A stretch of 53,851 nucleotides of DNA from Microcaldota archaeon (GTDB lineage Archaea > Micrarchaeota > Micrarchaeia > Anstonellales > Bilamarchaeaceae): NCBI GenBank assembly GCA_014727975.1, contig WJMK01000032.1, forward strand, positions 1-53,851, written 5' to 3'. The position numbers were made by a program, and so were the translations under genes. Under the pieces are notes generated by a model. It ran no database searches, was not told where the DNA came from, and was given only the letters and a program-made list of their open reading frames with translations. Below are positions 18,101 through 26,112 of the stretch, one piece after another. Position 1 is the stretch's first letter. Every line of letters begins with the position of its first letter.

Positions 18101-20848
18101 GTTGTCCTGCTCGACTATTCCGCGGAGGCGCCTTAGGAGGTAGCTTGGGACAACAACATCATTCATGTAATGGTCTGCTGCCGCCTTGTAGCTGAGCTTT
18201 CCTCCTGATTGCTCAATAAGCTGCTGGACTGCAACAGGCACATTGTGGGCACGGTGAATTTCACCAAAAGCTTCGTTTTGCACTGAAGTCTGGGCTCCTC
18301 CTGTGGGCCCTCCCAGGACCCTCCAGTACCCCTTCATGTCCATGCGCCATTTTCCAGGGATGGGGCCATATTCCGGGCCATGGCCCATTACTCCCATTAG
18401 GTCCTCTTCCATTCCAACAACGCCTTGCTTCTTTGTGGGGCGGGCAGAAGGTGCATAGAGCGCACCTATTAAGTCAGAAAATGGGGCTTTTTTCAAGCTT
18501 GGGTCTGCAAGGGAGCGGAGCCAGAGCTCTGCATTCTTCATTACCTGGACCAGGCGCTTGTCAAGGCCTGGGGTATCCGGGTCCATTATCCCCCAACGTT
18601 CATTAACGACACGGAGGAATGCATAGTTTGCAACCTCCCGGATTGATAGGGGGCCCTGGCCGGACCGCGTGGGGGACTCGAGCGCCTCCCTGTACTTGGA
18701 GCGGAAAAGGGTGCCCAGGGTGAAATCAGCCTTTCCCTCTGAAACTGTGGTGCGCCCCACAGTAAAGAAGAACTTTCCATCAGGCTCAAATGCATTGAAA
18801 CTTTCCTTTAGGCCAATCGGCTCATCAACGGAAAACTGGTCCTTCAGGTATTCCTGGAGGCGGATAAGCTTCTGGCAGTCGATAGCATCATCATTGTCTT
18901 CATCTAATATGCCCGGGCCGGCAGCGGAGGAAGGCATTTCAGAATCTATTTCCTCAAGCATCCGTATTGCATTGGAAACCCCTGCCTTATCGTAGGCAAT
19001 TCCGGCGCTGTCCATAAGGGCCATAATCTGCTTGGCTTTTTCCAGGTCCCCGAGGCCCTTGTTTGAGAGGATTTTCCTTAATTCGGCTTCTATTTTTGCA
19101 AATTGCTTGGGCTTGAAGCCCTTGAACATCAGTTCTTCAGGGGTTTTGAAGCCTACTTCAAGGAGCTCCTTCTTGCTGAAATCCATTTTCCCCCCGTACT
19201 TTGCAATGATTGTGCCAAGGAGCCAGTTTACTACATCCCGCCTTGCTTCGGTCATCATGCGCTTATAGAGGGCTGCACCATACTCAAAATTATTGAAGAC
19301 CTGAACATTGCCCGCCTCGCTGATGTCCGTGGAAAGCCAGTTGTAGAGAGGGTTGGGCTTCTCCCCCTTCCTGCGGGCATCCCTTACTGCCTGGTTTACG
19401 AAATTGGTGAACCTGCCCTTCTTTGCCCCTTTTTCCTTGGGAAGGACGAGGTTGCCTGCGGTCCTTACAGCAGCTTTTGCAGAACTGGAATAGAATCTTT
19501 TTACATGCCTTGCCCCGTAGAAAAGGGAAGCGGTCCCCCCCATTATGTGTGTGCCTATGAATGGGAGCTTTCCAAGGGTTTTTCCAAGCGGGGACTTGAA
19601 CCAGGCAGGGATCTCCCCTGTAGAATCAACAAATGATTTCTGCTGCATTGCATTGAGCATGTTCATCTGGGAAAGAAGAACAACTGCATCATGGGAAGAT
19701 TTTTTCTTATTCAGCTCTTCCGCATCAGGGGATTGCTCGATGTCGCGGAGATATTGGGCATACGCTTTCTGGAGCTCCGGGTCAAGGAGGCTCTTGCCCT
19801 TCATTGAAAGCATGCCCTGGATATACCTTCGGCCTTTTCCGGCAATAACTGCGCGCAGGGCCATCATCTTGATGGTTTCGCTTGCGCCGGAATTCATTAT
19901 GAGGTTTACAAGGTGCTTGTTGTAGCCGCCTTTCTTGCGCAGGTAGCGGAGGAGGCGCTGGGATGTTGCTTTGGATGCGGCGGCGATGCCTCCTGCTTCT
20001 CCGCCCATAGCGCCCATCTCGCCCATGATCCTTCCAAAGCCGGTTCCCATCCTGAGGCCACTATAGGATATGGATTTTGCCTTGGGGAGGAGAGGTGTTG
20101 TTATGTCCAGGAGGGAGATTGGGCTCCTTCCTGCAAAGAACATTGATGCCAGGAGCAGGCCGCCCAGGAGCATGGAAATAAAGCAGAGCGGATTATCGTT
20201 TTCCGAAAGTGCCCCTTTTATCTGGTTGCGCATTACTCCGAGTGCAGTAGTGTTTTTGTCGCAAACCAGTATTCTCTCTTCCACATATGGATATACCTCG
20301 TCATCAACCTGGGTGCCAAAAACCGAATCACCAAAAGTTACAAAAACATCTGAGCAGGTTCCCGAATACACCTCTTCATATAAGGGGCATTCTGCAATCC
20401 CCTCCTCATCTGTTTCCACCTCTTCGCAGCCAAGTATCTCCTCTTCCACGTAAACAAATGCGCCTGTGTCATCCTCAACCTGTTTCATGTAGCGGAAAGA
20501 GAGGTAAGCTCCGGGGAGGGGCTTGGTTTCGGACTCGAGGTTGCCTACCAGGTCTTCGAACTCCGTAAGGCCGGATTCCTCAAGTATTTGCTCTGCGGCT
20601 TCCTGGTTGCCTTTTTCCGCTTCGCGGAATGCATCTGTAAGGTCGGGCAGGTCATGTGAAATGTCCCCTTCAACAGTGAGGTAAGTGAGCTTGGCAGTCA
20701 CTGTTCCATCGGCTGCAGAAACATCCAGGAAGGTTATCTTGTTGGAGAGGTCCTCGCTCGTGAAGCCCGCTGTGGAAGACAGGGAAACAAGCAAGGATAA
20801 TGCTAACAGTAATTTACACCAATTGCTCCTCACTACAACTGCCGCCAT
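15155..20848 (-). CDS. Giant (1897 aa) membrane-anchored protein: signal peptide, extracellular N-domain, TM, large body, C-terminal double zinc ribbon
   Basis: LLLALSLLVSLSSTAG signal; CFISMLLGGLLLASMFFAG TM; CQACGSPMVEGGVCHACARKTRCPYCHETVNPGQNHTC near the end; start of the SLT gene overlaps its stop. Confidence 0.88.
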   Translation of the reverse strand: MAAVVVRSNWCKLLLALSLLVSLSSTAGFTSEDLSNKITFLDVSAADGTVTAKLTYLTVEGDISHDLPDLTDAFREAEKGNQEAAEQILEESGLTEFEDLVGNLESETKPLPGAYLSFRYMKQVEDDTGAFVYVEEEILGCEEVETDEEGIAECPLYEEVYSGTCSDVFVTFGDSVFGTQVDDEVYPYVEERILVCDKNTTALGVMRNQIKGALSENDNPLCFISMLLGGLLLASMFFAGRSPISLLDITTPLLPKAKSISYSGLRMGTGFGRIMGEMGAMGGEAGGIAAASKATSQRLLRYLRKKGGYNKHLVNLIMNSGASETIKMMALRAVIAGKGRRYIQGMLSMKGKSLLDPELQKAYAQYLRDIEQSPDAEELNKKKSSHDAVVLLSQMNMLNAMQQKSFVDSTGEIPAWFKSPLGKTLGKLPFIGTHIMGGTASLFYGARHVKRFYSSSAKAAVRTAGNLVLPKEKGAKKGRFTNFVNQAVRDARRKGEKPNPLYNWLSTDISEAGNVQVFNNFEYGAALYKRMMTEARRDVVNWLLGTIIAKYGGKMDFSKKELLEVGFKTPEELMFKGFKPKQFAKIEAELRKILSNKGLGDLEKAKQIMALMDSAGIAYDKAGVSNAIRMLEEIDSEMPSSAAGPGILDEDNDDAIDCQKLIRLQEYLKDQFSVDEPIGLKESFNAFEPDGKFFFTVGRTTVSEGKADFTLGTLFRSKYREALESPTRSGQGPLSIREVANYAFLRVVNERWGIMDPDTPGLDKRLVQVMKNAELWLRSLADPSLKKAPFSDLIGALYAPSARPTKKQGVVGMEEDLMGVMGHGPEYGPIPGKWRMDMKGYWRVLGGPTGGAQTSVQNEAFGEIHRAHNVPVAVQQLIEQSGGKLSYKAAADHYMNDVVVPSYLLRRLRGIVEQDNPNTYFTSQVEYDRFKNIMASYRAFIARSEEKEKGLARGKIDPTKITDKQVLEFMGRKHSLEEISESEWIRLREGSYAPFIQEHIYRTAQGDRVVNAAFYIRRGGYWEEFAPEKFLKQKPLREVLYGALGKDNAIRKMLGDVDYLLGEGEIRGVPNKLISNYKNMLDNFARVREGKATLKYGPNDINSLFSELSSLAKKDPKKAEACAAMAGYLIHGSSPLFLPQYAGSQLSKLDLTRFGKFGEDVKMELMLKDFQGAVDKDQKERAAKSLMDWAKEGSPGEERHVKVALLLYNSAQKTGDWTHFNSFDAVKMMPRATADLKVDQVQNYEKLTGLKGWVKNAVNSGRNVWDPILKNANLGLEHFMLNTFGKQMKAEYEGSLVSGYFREVGGKFASKLAAGEFGNPDMRVNQDPAMREYNRLMDSFTRYHAIWDETITRDPRGNSSAVGSGFIFSAFFHHGPAMAFGPGLYRRWTYAGYQQPWTTWKGFKANVRERMWGLQWAPQAFNWAIGTPLGVGYRTYVTSRWGYMSKYDRQYQQPPKQVMEDYAQKVSTYNARYDNLVSQYKSDYGLSATAARNEAEKRLKAMGVDRPEPPAFELERNILNPYSFTPSRKSEAAAAMLNWFYASFDPTATNWKRFAAIAGGSPIAPFASFVPNRWIQSKILGNGSTPMNRSDTNPYYVSPGAVRSQLTKMAGPMVKRGYGGSEIISGVTRSHEDTWGYQAGVNSIWGNTNPGATYLDFSHNVKMDPRAANYLRYESRFRPYFEYDDYVRKQANLGLVKRDINPFNLMNERNSELRHYKFPENTLFRFLNPATFAAYKGAAYMGRFSRTVLGARDMFREATTNVSTNRGGRMANIGQGIGNVGIRGAERLGNFLHRKAELGFRKSIRYCQACGSPMVEGGVCHACARKTRCPYCHETVNPGQNHTCTHGIQRNLLNEDLSGTGLRGTSVGGPKGVLRERKENWVYLRKRAWGTLWGREP

Positions 20849-20865
20849 AATGATATTTTAGCAGA

Positions 20866-20880
20866 ATATATTTATAAGGC
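20866..20880 (-). promoter_or_regulatory. TATA-like promoter for the giant-protein/SLT operon
   Basis: Minus strand GCCTTATAAATATATT about 20 bp upstream of the 20848 start. Confidence 0.5.
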
Positions 20881-20901
20881 TTAGGAGGAACTCCGAGAGA
20901 A

Positions 20902-21411
20902 CTAAGGGAAAGCGCAGGCAGCCCAATCAGAATCAAAAAGGGAAATGAGGGCGGAAACTACATTGCCCTGCACAAGGAGGGAAATCTCACGGTTGGAATT
21001 GAGCGCGGAATTGGACAGGTTGTGGGAGCCTACCAGGGCTGCCTGGCTGTCCACGATTATTAGCTTGGGGTGGGAGAGCTTGTATGCATCAGAAGCCCAG
21101 CAGACCGAGGCGCCTGCCCCTTCCAGGCGGGAGAACGCGAGGTAATTTGCGCCTGTGCGCTCCTCAAGGATTACCTTTACATCAACACCGCGGTAGTGGG
21201 CGGAAACAAGGGAATCAACCACTTTTTCGGAAGTAAGAATGTACATGTCTATGTAGATGGAATGCCGGGCGGAATCAATAAGGGAGAGTATCTCGTCTTC
21301 TGCGCCAGGGGAGGAAACTACAGAAACAGAATAGGCAGGAAGAAACAGAAAAGCAAGAAGAAGAAATAGAAATGCACCGGCAAAAAGGCCGGCAAGAAAA
21401 TCCCTGTTCAT
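20902..21411 (-). CDS. Membrane-anchored phospholipase D-family (single HKD motif) nuclease-like protein
   Basis: N-terminal TM FLLLAFLFLPAYS; HPKLIIVDSQAALVGSHNLSNSALNSNRE. Confidence 0.88.
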   Translation of the reverse strand: MNRDFLAGLFAGAFLFLLLAFLFLPAYSVSVVSSPGAEDEILSLIDSARHSIYIDMYILTSEKVVDSLVSAHYRGVDVKVILEERTGANYLAFSRLEGAGASVCWASDAYKLSHPKLIIVDSQAALVGSHNLSNSALNSNREISLLVQGNVVSALISLFDSDWAACAFP

Positions 21412-21609
21412 CTAGTGCCTTCGGGAAAGTGCAAACGCACCAGCGGCAACAAGTGCAAATGCTGGCCCGCAGCAGCATGTGCCGTATTCATCATAATAAT
21501 ACTCATCGTCGTAATAATATTCGTCATCATAGCCGGTGTATGCCATTACTGTGCCTGCAAGGACGAGCATCAGGCATAATGCAAGATAGATTGCCTTCAT
21601 ATTCATCAC
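21412..21609 (-). CDS. Small exported protein with Y/D/E-rich segment and CGP-CTERM-like C-terminus
   Basis: Signal peptide; YDDEYYYDDEYYYDEYGTCCCGPAFALVAAGAFALSRRH. Confidence 0.7.
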   Translation of the reverse strand: MMNMKAIYLALCLMLVLAGTVMAYTGYDDEYYYDDEYYYDEYGTCCCGPAFALVAAGAFALSRRH

Positions 21610-21660
21610 GGAAAGATATCAACCAAAACCTATAAAAAACTCCCTTCTTTTATTGCAGGC

Positions 21661-22371
21661 ATGATTGGGATAATTGGGGGCAGCGGAATCTACTCCCTGG
21701 GGAACATGGAGAGGGAAACCATGGAAACCCCTTATGGAGAAATTGAATTGTATAGGGGCAGGAGCGGGGGGAAAGACATCCTTTTCATACCAAGGCATGG
21801 GGAAGAGCACGGGACCCCTCCTCATAAAGTTGATTACAAGGCAAATATCTGGGCGATGAAAGAGGAGGGGGTGGATGCGCTGGTCGTTTTTTATGCTGCA
21901 GGCAGCATTGGGGACTACAAGCCCGGGGAACTGGTTTTGCTTGAGGACTTTATTGGGTTTTATTCTCCGATTACGTATTATGATGAGTTTAAGGAGAAGA
22001 TAATGCATGCGGACATGAGCGAGCCTTACAGCAAAAAAGCCAGGAAAATTGTTGAGTGTGCTGCAAAAAAGGCCGGGATAGAGTTGAGGAGTGGAGGCGT
22101 TGTTGCTACCACTCACGGGCCAAGGTTTGAAACCCGGGCAGAGATTAAGGCGCTTGGGGGAATGGGGGCAAACCTGGTCAACATGACCAGTGCGTATGAG
22201 GCGACGCTTGCGGGGGAGCTTGGCATTCCTTTATGCGGGATTGCAGTTGCAACAAATTATGCTGCAGGAGTGAAGGGAAAAGAATCTCTTGGCCATGGGG
22301 AAGTGCTGGAAAAAATGCATGAAGCAAACAAGAAAATAAAAAAGATTGTGGAGGGAATTGAGGGATGCTAA
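21661..22371 (+). CDS. mtnP: S-methyl-5'-thioadenosine / purine nucleoside phosphorylase
   Basis: GIIGGSGIYSL, FIPRHGEEHGTPPHKVDYKANIWAMKE, TTHGPRFETRAEI, NLVNMTSAYEATLAGELGI. Confidence 0.93.
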   Translation: MIGIIGGSGIYSLGNMERETMETPYGEIELYRGRSGGKDILFIPRHGEEHGTPPHKVDYKANIWAMKEEGVDALVVFYAAGSIGDYKPGELVLLEDFIGFYSPITYYDEFKEKIMHADMSEPYSKKARKIVECAAKKAGIELRSGGVVATTHGPRFETRAEIKALGGMGANLVNMTSAYEATLAGELGIPLCGIAVATNYAAGVKGKESLGHGEVLEKMHEANKKIKKIVEGIEGC

Positions 22372-22386
22372 CGGCTCTGTGTGCTG

Positions 22387-23451
22387 CTACCTGGTTATTT
22401 TGATGTCTTCCAGCTCCTTGAGGTATTTGGGGTGCTTTTCGAAATATTCCCTGACTGGCTGCAGCATCTCAACCAGCTCTTTCCCTACTGCGTTCTTGAG
22501 GTCCATGGGATGGAGGGCTCCAGAAGTGTAGGCTTCACGTAGCTCTTTTGGGGTTGCATACTCCGTATCCCCCCCAAATTTTTCTGGGCGCTCAACTTGC
22601 AGTGGGCGGTCCCGCAAAATAAGGTTTTCAGCGTACTCAATCATCGGGTTGCCATCTGCAACTTTCTCCGGGCAATACGCTTTCTTTATCTTGCGGAGTA
22701 TTTCAGATTTGGGCTCATGCACGAAGATTGCAGAATCCGGCTTGGACTTGGACATCTTTGCATCAATCAGCTGGTCTTCAGTGGGATTCATGCGCTCCAC
22801 GCCCTGAAGGCTCGGGAGGAGCCTTCCATGGAGGGCAACCGGCTTTTCAAATCCGAGCTTTGGGGCAATCTCCCTTGCAAGCATGTGGACCTTGCGCTGG
22901 TCCATCCCTGAATGGGCAATCTGCACATTAAGCATGAAAATGTCTGCGGCCTGCATTGCCGGGTAGAGGATGGATGCCGAGGAAGAGGTGTCTGTTTCCT
23001 TGCGGCCCATTATTGTGATGCAGCGGAGCATCCTGTTGAGGGTGGTGGTGCGGGAAATGTCCAGGACAGTTTTCCAGTAATCGGAATCATAAAGGGTGCT
23101 CGCAAGGACATACTCCACCTTGGATTCGGGAAGGCCCAATGCGATAAAGCAGTGCTTGAAATATCCTTCTGCAACTGCCCGTATTTTATCCAAATCGCCA
23201 CCTAGCTTGCCGTTTATCCATGTGTGGTAGTCGGCCAGGAAAACCGTGGGCTTGCATCCTGCTTCCAGCAGGTCCTTTATCTTAAGCGCGGTTGCAAGCC
23301 CGGTCCCTATGTGGGCAAAGCCAGAGATTTCAAACCCAATATAGTGTTTTGGATGGGGATTTGACTCAAAAATTGAGCGGAGGCCATCTTCTGTTACGAG
23401 CTCCTGGGTGGGAGTCTTTTTCACAAGCCCGATTTTCTTTTCAATATCCAT
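22387..23451 (-). CDS. tyrS: Tyrosyl-tRNA synthetase
   Basis: YIGFEISGFAHIGTG (HIGH-like), KMSKSKP; archaeal TyrRS layout. Confidence 0.95.
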   Translation of the reverse strand: MDIEKKIGLVKKTPTQELVTEDGLRSIFESNPHPKHYIGFEISGFAHIGTGLATALKIKDLLEAGCKPTVFLADYHTWINGKLGGDLDKIRAVAEGYFKHCFIALGLPESKVEYVLASTLYDSDYWKTVLDISRTTTLNRMLRCITIMGRKETDTSSSASILYPAMQAADIFMLNVQIAHSGMDQRKVHMLAREIAPKLGFEKPVALHGRLLPSLQGVERMNPTEDQLIDAKMSKSKPDSAIFVHEPKSEILRKIKKAYCPEKVADGNPMIEYAENLILRDRPLQVERPEKFGGDTEYATPKELREAYTSGALHPMDLKNAVGKELVEMLQPVREYFEKHPKYLKELEDIKITR

Positions 23452-23455
23452 TTCA

Positions 23456-25213
23456 TCAACCTAAATTGTAGATTATCCAGAGTATTGCTATTATGCCCGA
23501 GATTATTATAATTGGTGCGGCAACCTTTGAGATTGCGACAATTGAATTCACAGTGGAAACTATCTCGATTGCCTGCTTTGCCCCGAGGGCACGGACATCA
23601 ATTGTGCGCTTTTCTGCATAGAATTCTGAGGGTTTCATGTCTTCGTGGGCATTCTTTGCAAGGAAAAGTATCTGGTTTAGGATGGCCTCGTCTTCTTCAA
23701 GCGGGTTGACTACTCCCCTTACAGTATTTACTTTGTGGGTATCCGTTGTATAGACTGCGGGGACTACCTCGCCCCAGCCCTCATTGCGGTAAAGCGACTC
23801 CACCGCAGTCATGATGCGCCTCCGGAAAATTGGAGTAATCCCATTTGCGTCGGGAAGGATCAGCAGGTATTCGGGTGCCGTTGAAAAGGCCGCAACCTTT
23901 ATCCCTGCAGGGCCTATCCGCTTTGAATCTGATTCCCCAAAAGCGAATCCTGCTTTGAGGCTTTTTTGCTTTGGCTTTTTGGAAAGGGCATCCTCAAGTG
24001 CTTCAAGATAATGGAAATACATCTTTGTGCCGGGATATACGTACTCTATTTCCCCTGTTTCTGCATTATGCTGGTCAGCAATTGTGGCAGAAGAGACATG
24101 CTTCTCCGCAGCATGGGCAAGGGCCATCCCGGTCCCAATAGACATGTCTTCTGTGGTTTTTGGTGCACGGCTCATACCCAGGAAAGAATGTCCTTTGAAG
24201 TTCAGGGATTCTGCAATTGCCTGCTCTGAATCAGAAGCTGAGAGGGAAACCTTTGATGGAGAAGTGCTTGCATTGGAAAAAATATCAGAGCAAGCGTCAG
24301 TTATCTTCCTGAGCTCAGAGGCGGACACAGGATTCAGGTCATGTGTTGCAGGCCCATGGAAAACAAAGGATTTTATGCCATGCTTCTTTTCCAGCTCTTC
24401 TGCAATCAGAAATGAAAAATTGCTGCCTCCCAGGTTTCCGAAAGGCCCGAAATGGACCCCCGGAACTATGAATGCAAAATCCCCATCCTTGCGCCGGAAA
24501 AGCAGAAAAGAGAGGTATGTGGTTACAGTCTCTCCTACTTTGCGGAAGGCTTTCTCTATATCCTTCTTTTCATAGAACCACTGTGAGAAAAACATGGAGA
24601 CTGCATCCGTGGAAGCAACACCGAATGTGCGCTTCATGGGCGCGTTTATGAGCAGGAAGAAAAGGTAGAGCCCCCCAAGGAGCACAAAGGAGGAAAGGTA
24701 AAACTTTATCAGGATGTTGAGGGGGTCTGTGCCTATGGGAAGGAGGCCATCGGCAATAAGGAAAATCGCATTGAAGAAAAGCTGGAGCACTGCGAATATG
24801 AGTGAGCGCCATTTATGCACAAAAATTATCCTTGCAACTATGTAGAAGATCACAAAAACAAGTGCGCTCCCTATAAAGATTGCACTGGTCCCTTCAGCAG
24901 AAAACAGCTGGAGCGAGAGGGCAAGAAGATAAGTGATGGCATAAATTGCGGCTCCTATGCAGGCAGTGGCAGCGAGGCGCCGTGCAGGGACCCTGGACAT
25001 CAGGGCCTTCCCCACAATAATCGTAAGGAAGCTGGGGATTGTGAGTATAAAAATGCCTGTGAAGACCGTCTCTACAATCGGGGCAGAGGTAAGGAATGAG
25101 ATTCCCAATCCAAGGATTAGGGAAAGAAGAAGTATGGAAAAGAGAATATAGGGGGTTTTCGGCAGGTTCACAAAATACTTTGTGAGGGAAACTGCCTTGT
25201 CTATATTGCTCAT
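23456..25213 (-). CDS. DUF2070-family archaeal membrane protein
   Basis: N-terminal TMs followed by FAFIVPGVHFGPFGNLGGSNFSFLIAEELE...FHGPATHDLNPVS. Confidence 0.8.
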   Translation of the reverse strand: MSNIDKAVSLTKYFVNLPKTPYILFSILLLSLILGLGISFLTSAPIVETVFTGIFILTIPSFLTIIVGKALMSRVPARRLAATACIGAAIYAITYLLALSLQLFSAEGTSAIFIGSALVFVIFYIVARIIFVHKWRSLIFAVLQLFFNAIFLIADGLLPIGTDPLNILIKFYLSSFVLLGGLYLFFLLINAPMKRTFGVASTDAVSMFFSQWFYEKKDIEKAFRKVGETVTTYLSFLLFRRKDGDFAFIVPGVHFGPFGNLGGSNFSFLIAEELEKKHGIKSFVFHGPATHDLNPVSASELRKITDACSDIFSNASTSPSKVSLSASDSEQAIAESLNFKGHSFLGMSRAPKTTEDMSIGTGMALAHAAEKHVSSATIADQHNAETGEIEYVYPGTKMYFHYLEALEDALSKKPKQKSLKAGFAFGESDSKRIGPAGIKVAAFSTAPEYLLILPDANGITPIFRRRIMTAVESLYRNEGWGEVVPAVYTTDTHKVNTVRGVVNPLEEDEAILNQILFLAKNAHEDMKPSEFYAEKRTIDVRALGAKQAIEIVSTVNSIVAISKVAAPIIIISGIIAILWIIYNLG

Positions 25214-25422
25214 GGATAACCGATTCCTTCTTTACTTTTTAAAGGCTTTTCAGGAAACTCGTTCTCCTCGATGAGCTTTTTTAGGTGGAATGTGTTCTTT
25301 ACATATTCCTGGGCCATCTGCTCAAACGTCACATTCTTTTTCTCCGCTAGGCGCATCAGCTCAAGGGTCATGTAGCGGAGTTCAGAGTTTGCTGCATATG
25401 GCTCATCTTCTTCAAATTCCAT
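25210..25422 (-). CDS. Small hypothetical protein overlapping the DUF2070 start
   Basis: 70-aa ORF, 4-bp overlap, charged helical. Confidence 0.6.
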   Translation of the reverse strand: MEFEEDEPYAANSELRYMTLELMRLAEKKNVTFEQMAQEYVKNTFHLKKLIEENEFPEKPLKSKEGIGYP

Positions 25423-25488
25423 CTGCTCACCTTTTGCAATCTATGGGTAGGAACCTATTTAAAGAAGGGGGGTAGCTAATTTAGCCGT

Positions 25489-26112
25489 ATGGAACTGAGA
25501 TGCCCAAAATGCGGTATTTCCAGCAGGGAGATTCCTTTTTCAGGCCCTTTTTGCATAAAATGCAAGCCGGTCAATATAAAGTGCCCAAAGCGAATGGAAT
25601 TCATCCGGTGCTCAAAATGCGGAAGGGTAAGGCTGAAAGGCAACTGGGTAAAGGCAGATGAATCCAGGCTATCGGAAGAAGTGATTTCAAAGTGCAAGGG
25701 AGAGTTCATCGGCGGAAGCTATGATTTCAGGAAACAGGAAGCAACATTCTTTGTGGGGGACAAAAACAGGATGTTCCCGGTGAAAAGGAGGATAAAGGTA
25801 TCCATTGTGAAAAATATCTGCCAAGAGTGCTCCAGGAAAAGCGGGGGATATTTTGAGGGGATCATCCAGCTGAGGGGGCCAAAAGGCAAAGTAATGAAAG
25901 CATGCCGGACAATCAAGAAGATGCTCGCAAAGACAACATTCATTACAAAAGAAGAGGCGAAAAAAGAGGGGCTGGATTTATATGTTGGCAGCTCAAAAGC
26001 AGTCGTGGAATTGCTTGCGGAACTGCACCTCCGGGCAAAAATGAGCAAGAAGCTTGCAGGTCAGAAAGAAGGAAAGAGGCTTTATAGGACTACATTTTTG
26101 ATTAGGCTATAG
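25489..26112 (+). CDS. NMD3-like zinc-finger ribosome export/assembly factor homologue
   Basis: CPKCGISSREIPFSGPFCIKC, IRCSKCGRVRLKGNW, CQECSRKSGGYFEGIIQLRG. Confidence 0.85.
   Translation: MELRCPKCGISSREIPFSGPFCIKCKPVNIKCPKRMEFIRCSKCGRVRLKGNWVKADESRLSEEVISKCKGEFIGGSYDFRKQEATFFVGDKNRMFPVKRRIKVSIVKNICQECSRKSGGYFEGIIQLRGPKGKVMKACRTIKKMLAKTTFITKEEAKKEGLDLYVGSSKAVVELLAELHLRAKMSKKLAGQKEGKRLYRTTFLIRL

Noticed and set aside
19103-19636. 177-aa plus-strand ORF antisense to the giant protein
   Set aside because: No RBS or domain; the minus-strand giant ORF is uninterrupted and has coherent signal/TM/zinc-ribbon layout.
12720-21411. Calling the giant/SLT/PLD cluster a complete type IV secretion system
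   Set aside because: No VirB4/VirD4/TraG-type ATPase, relaxase or pilin in the window; only two components have T4SS-associated analogues.
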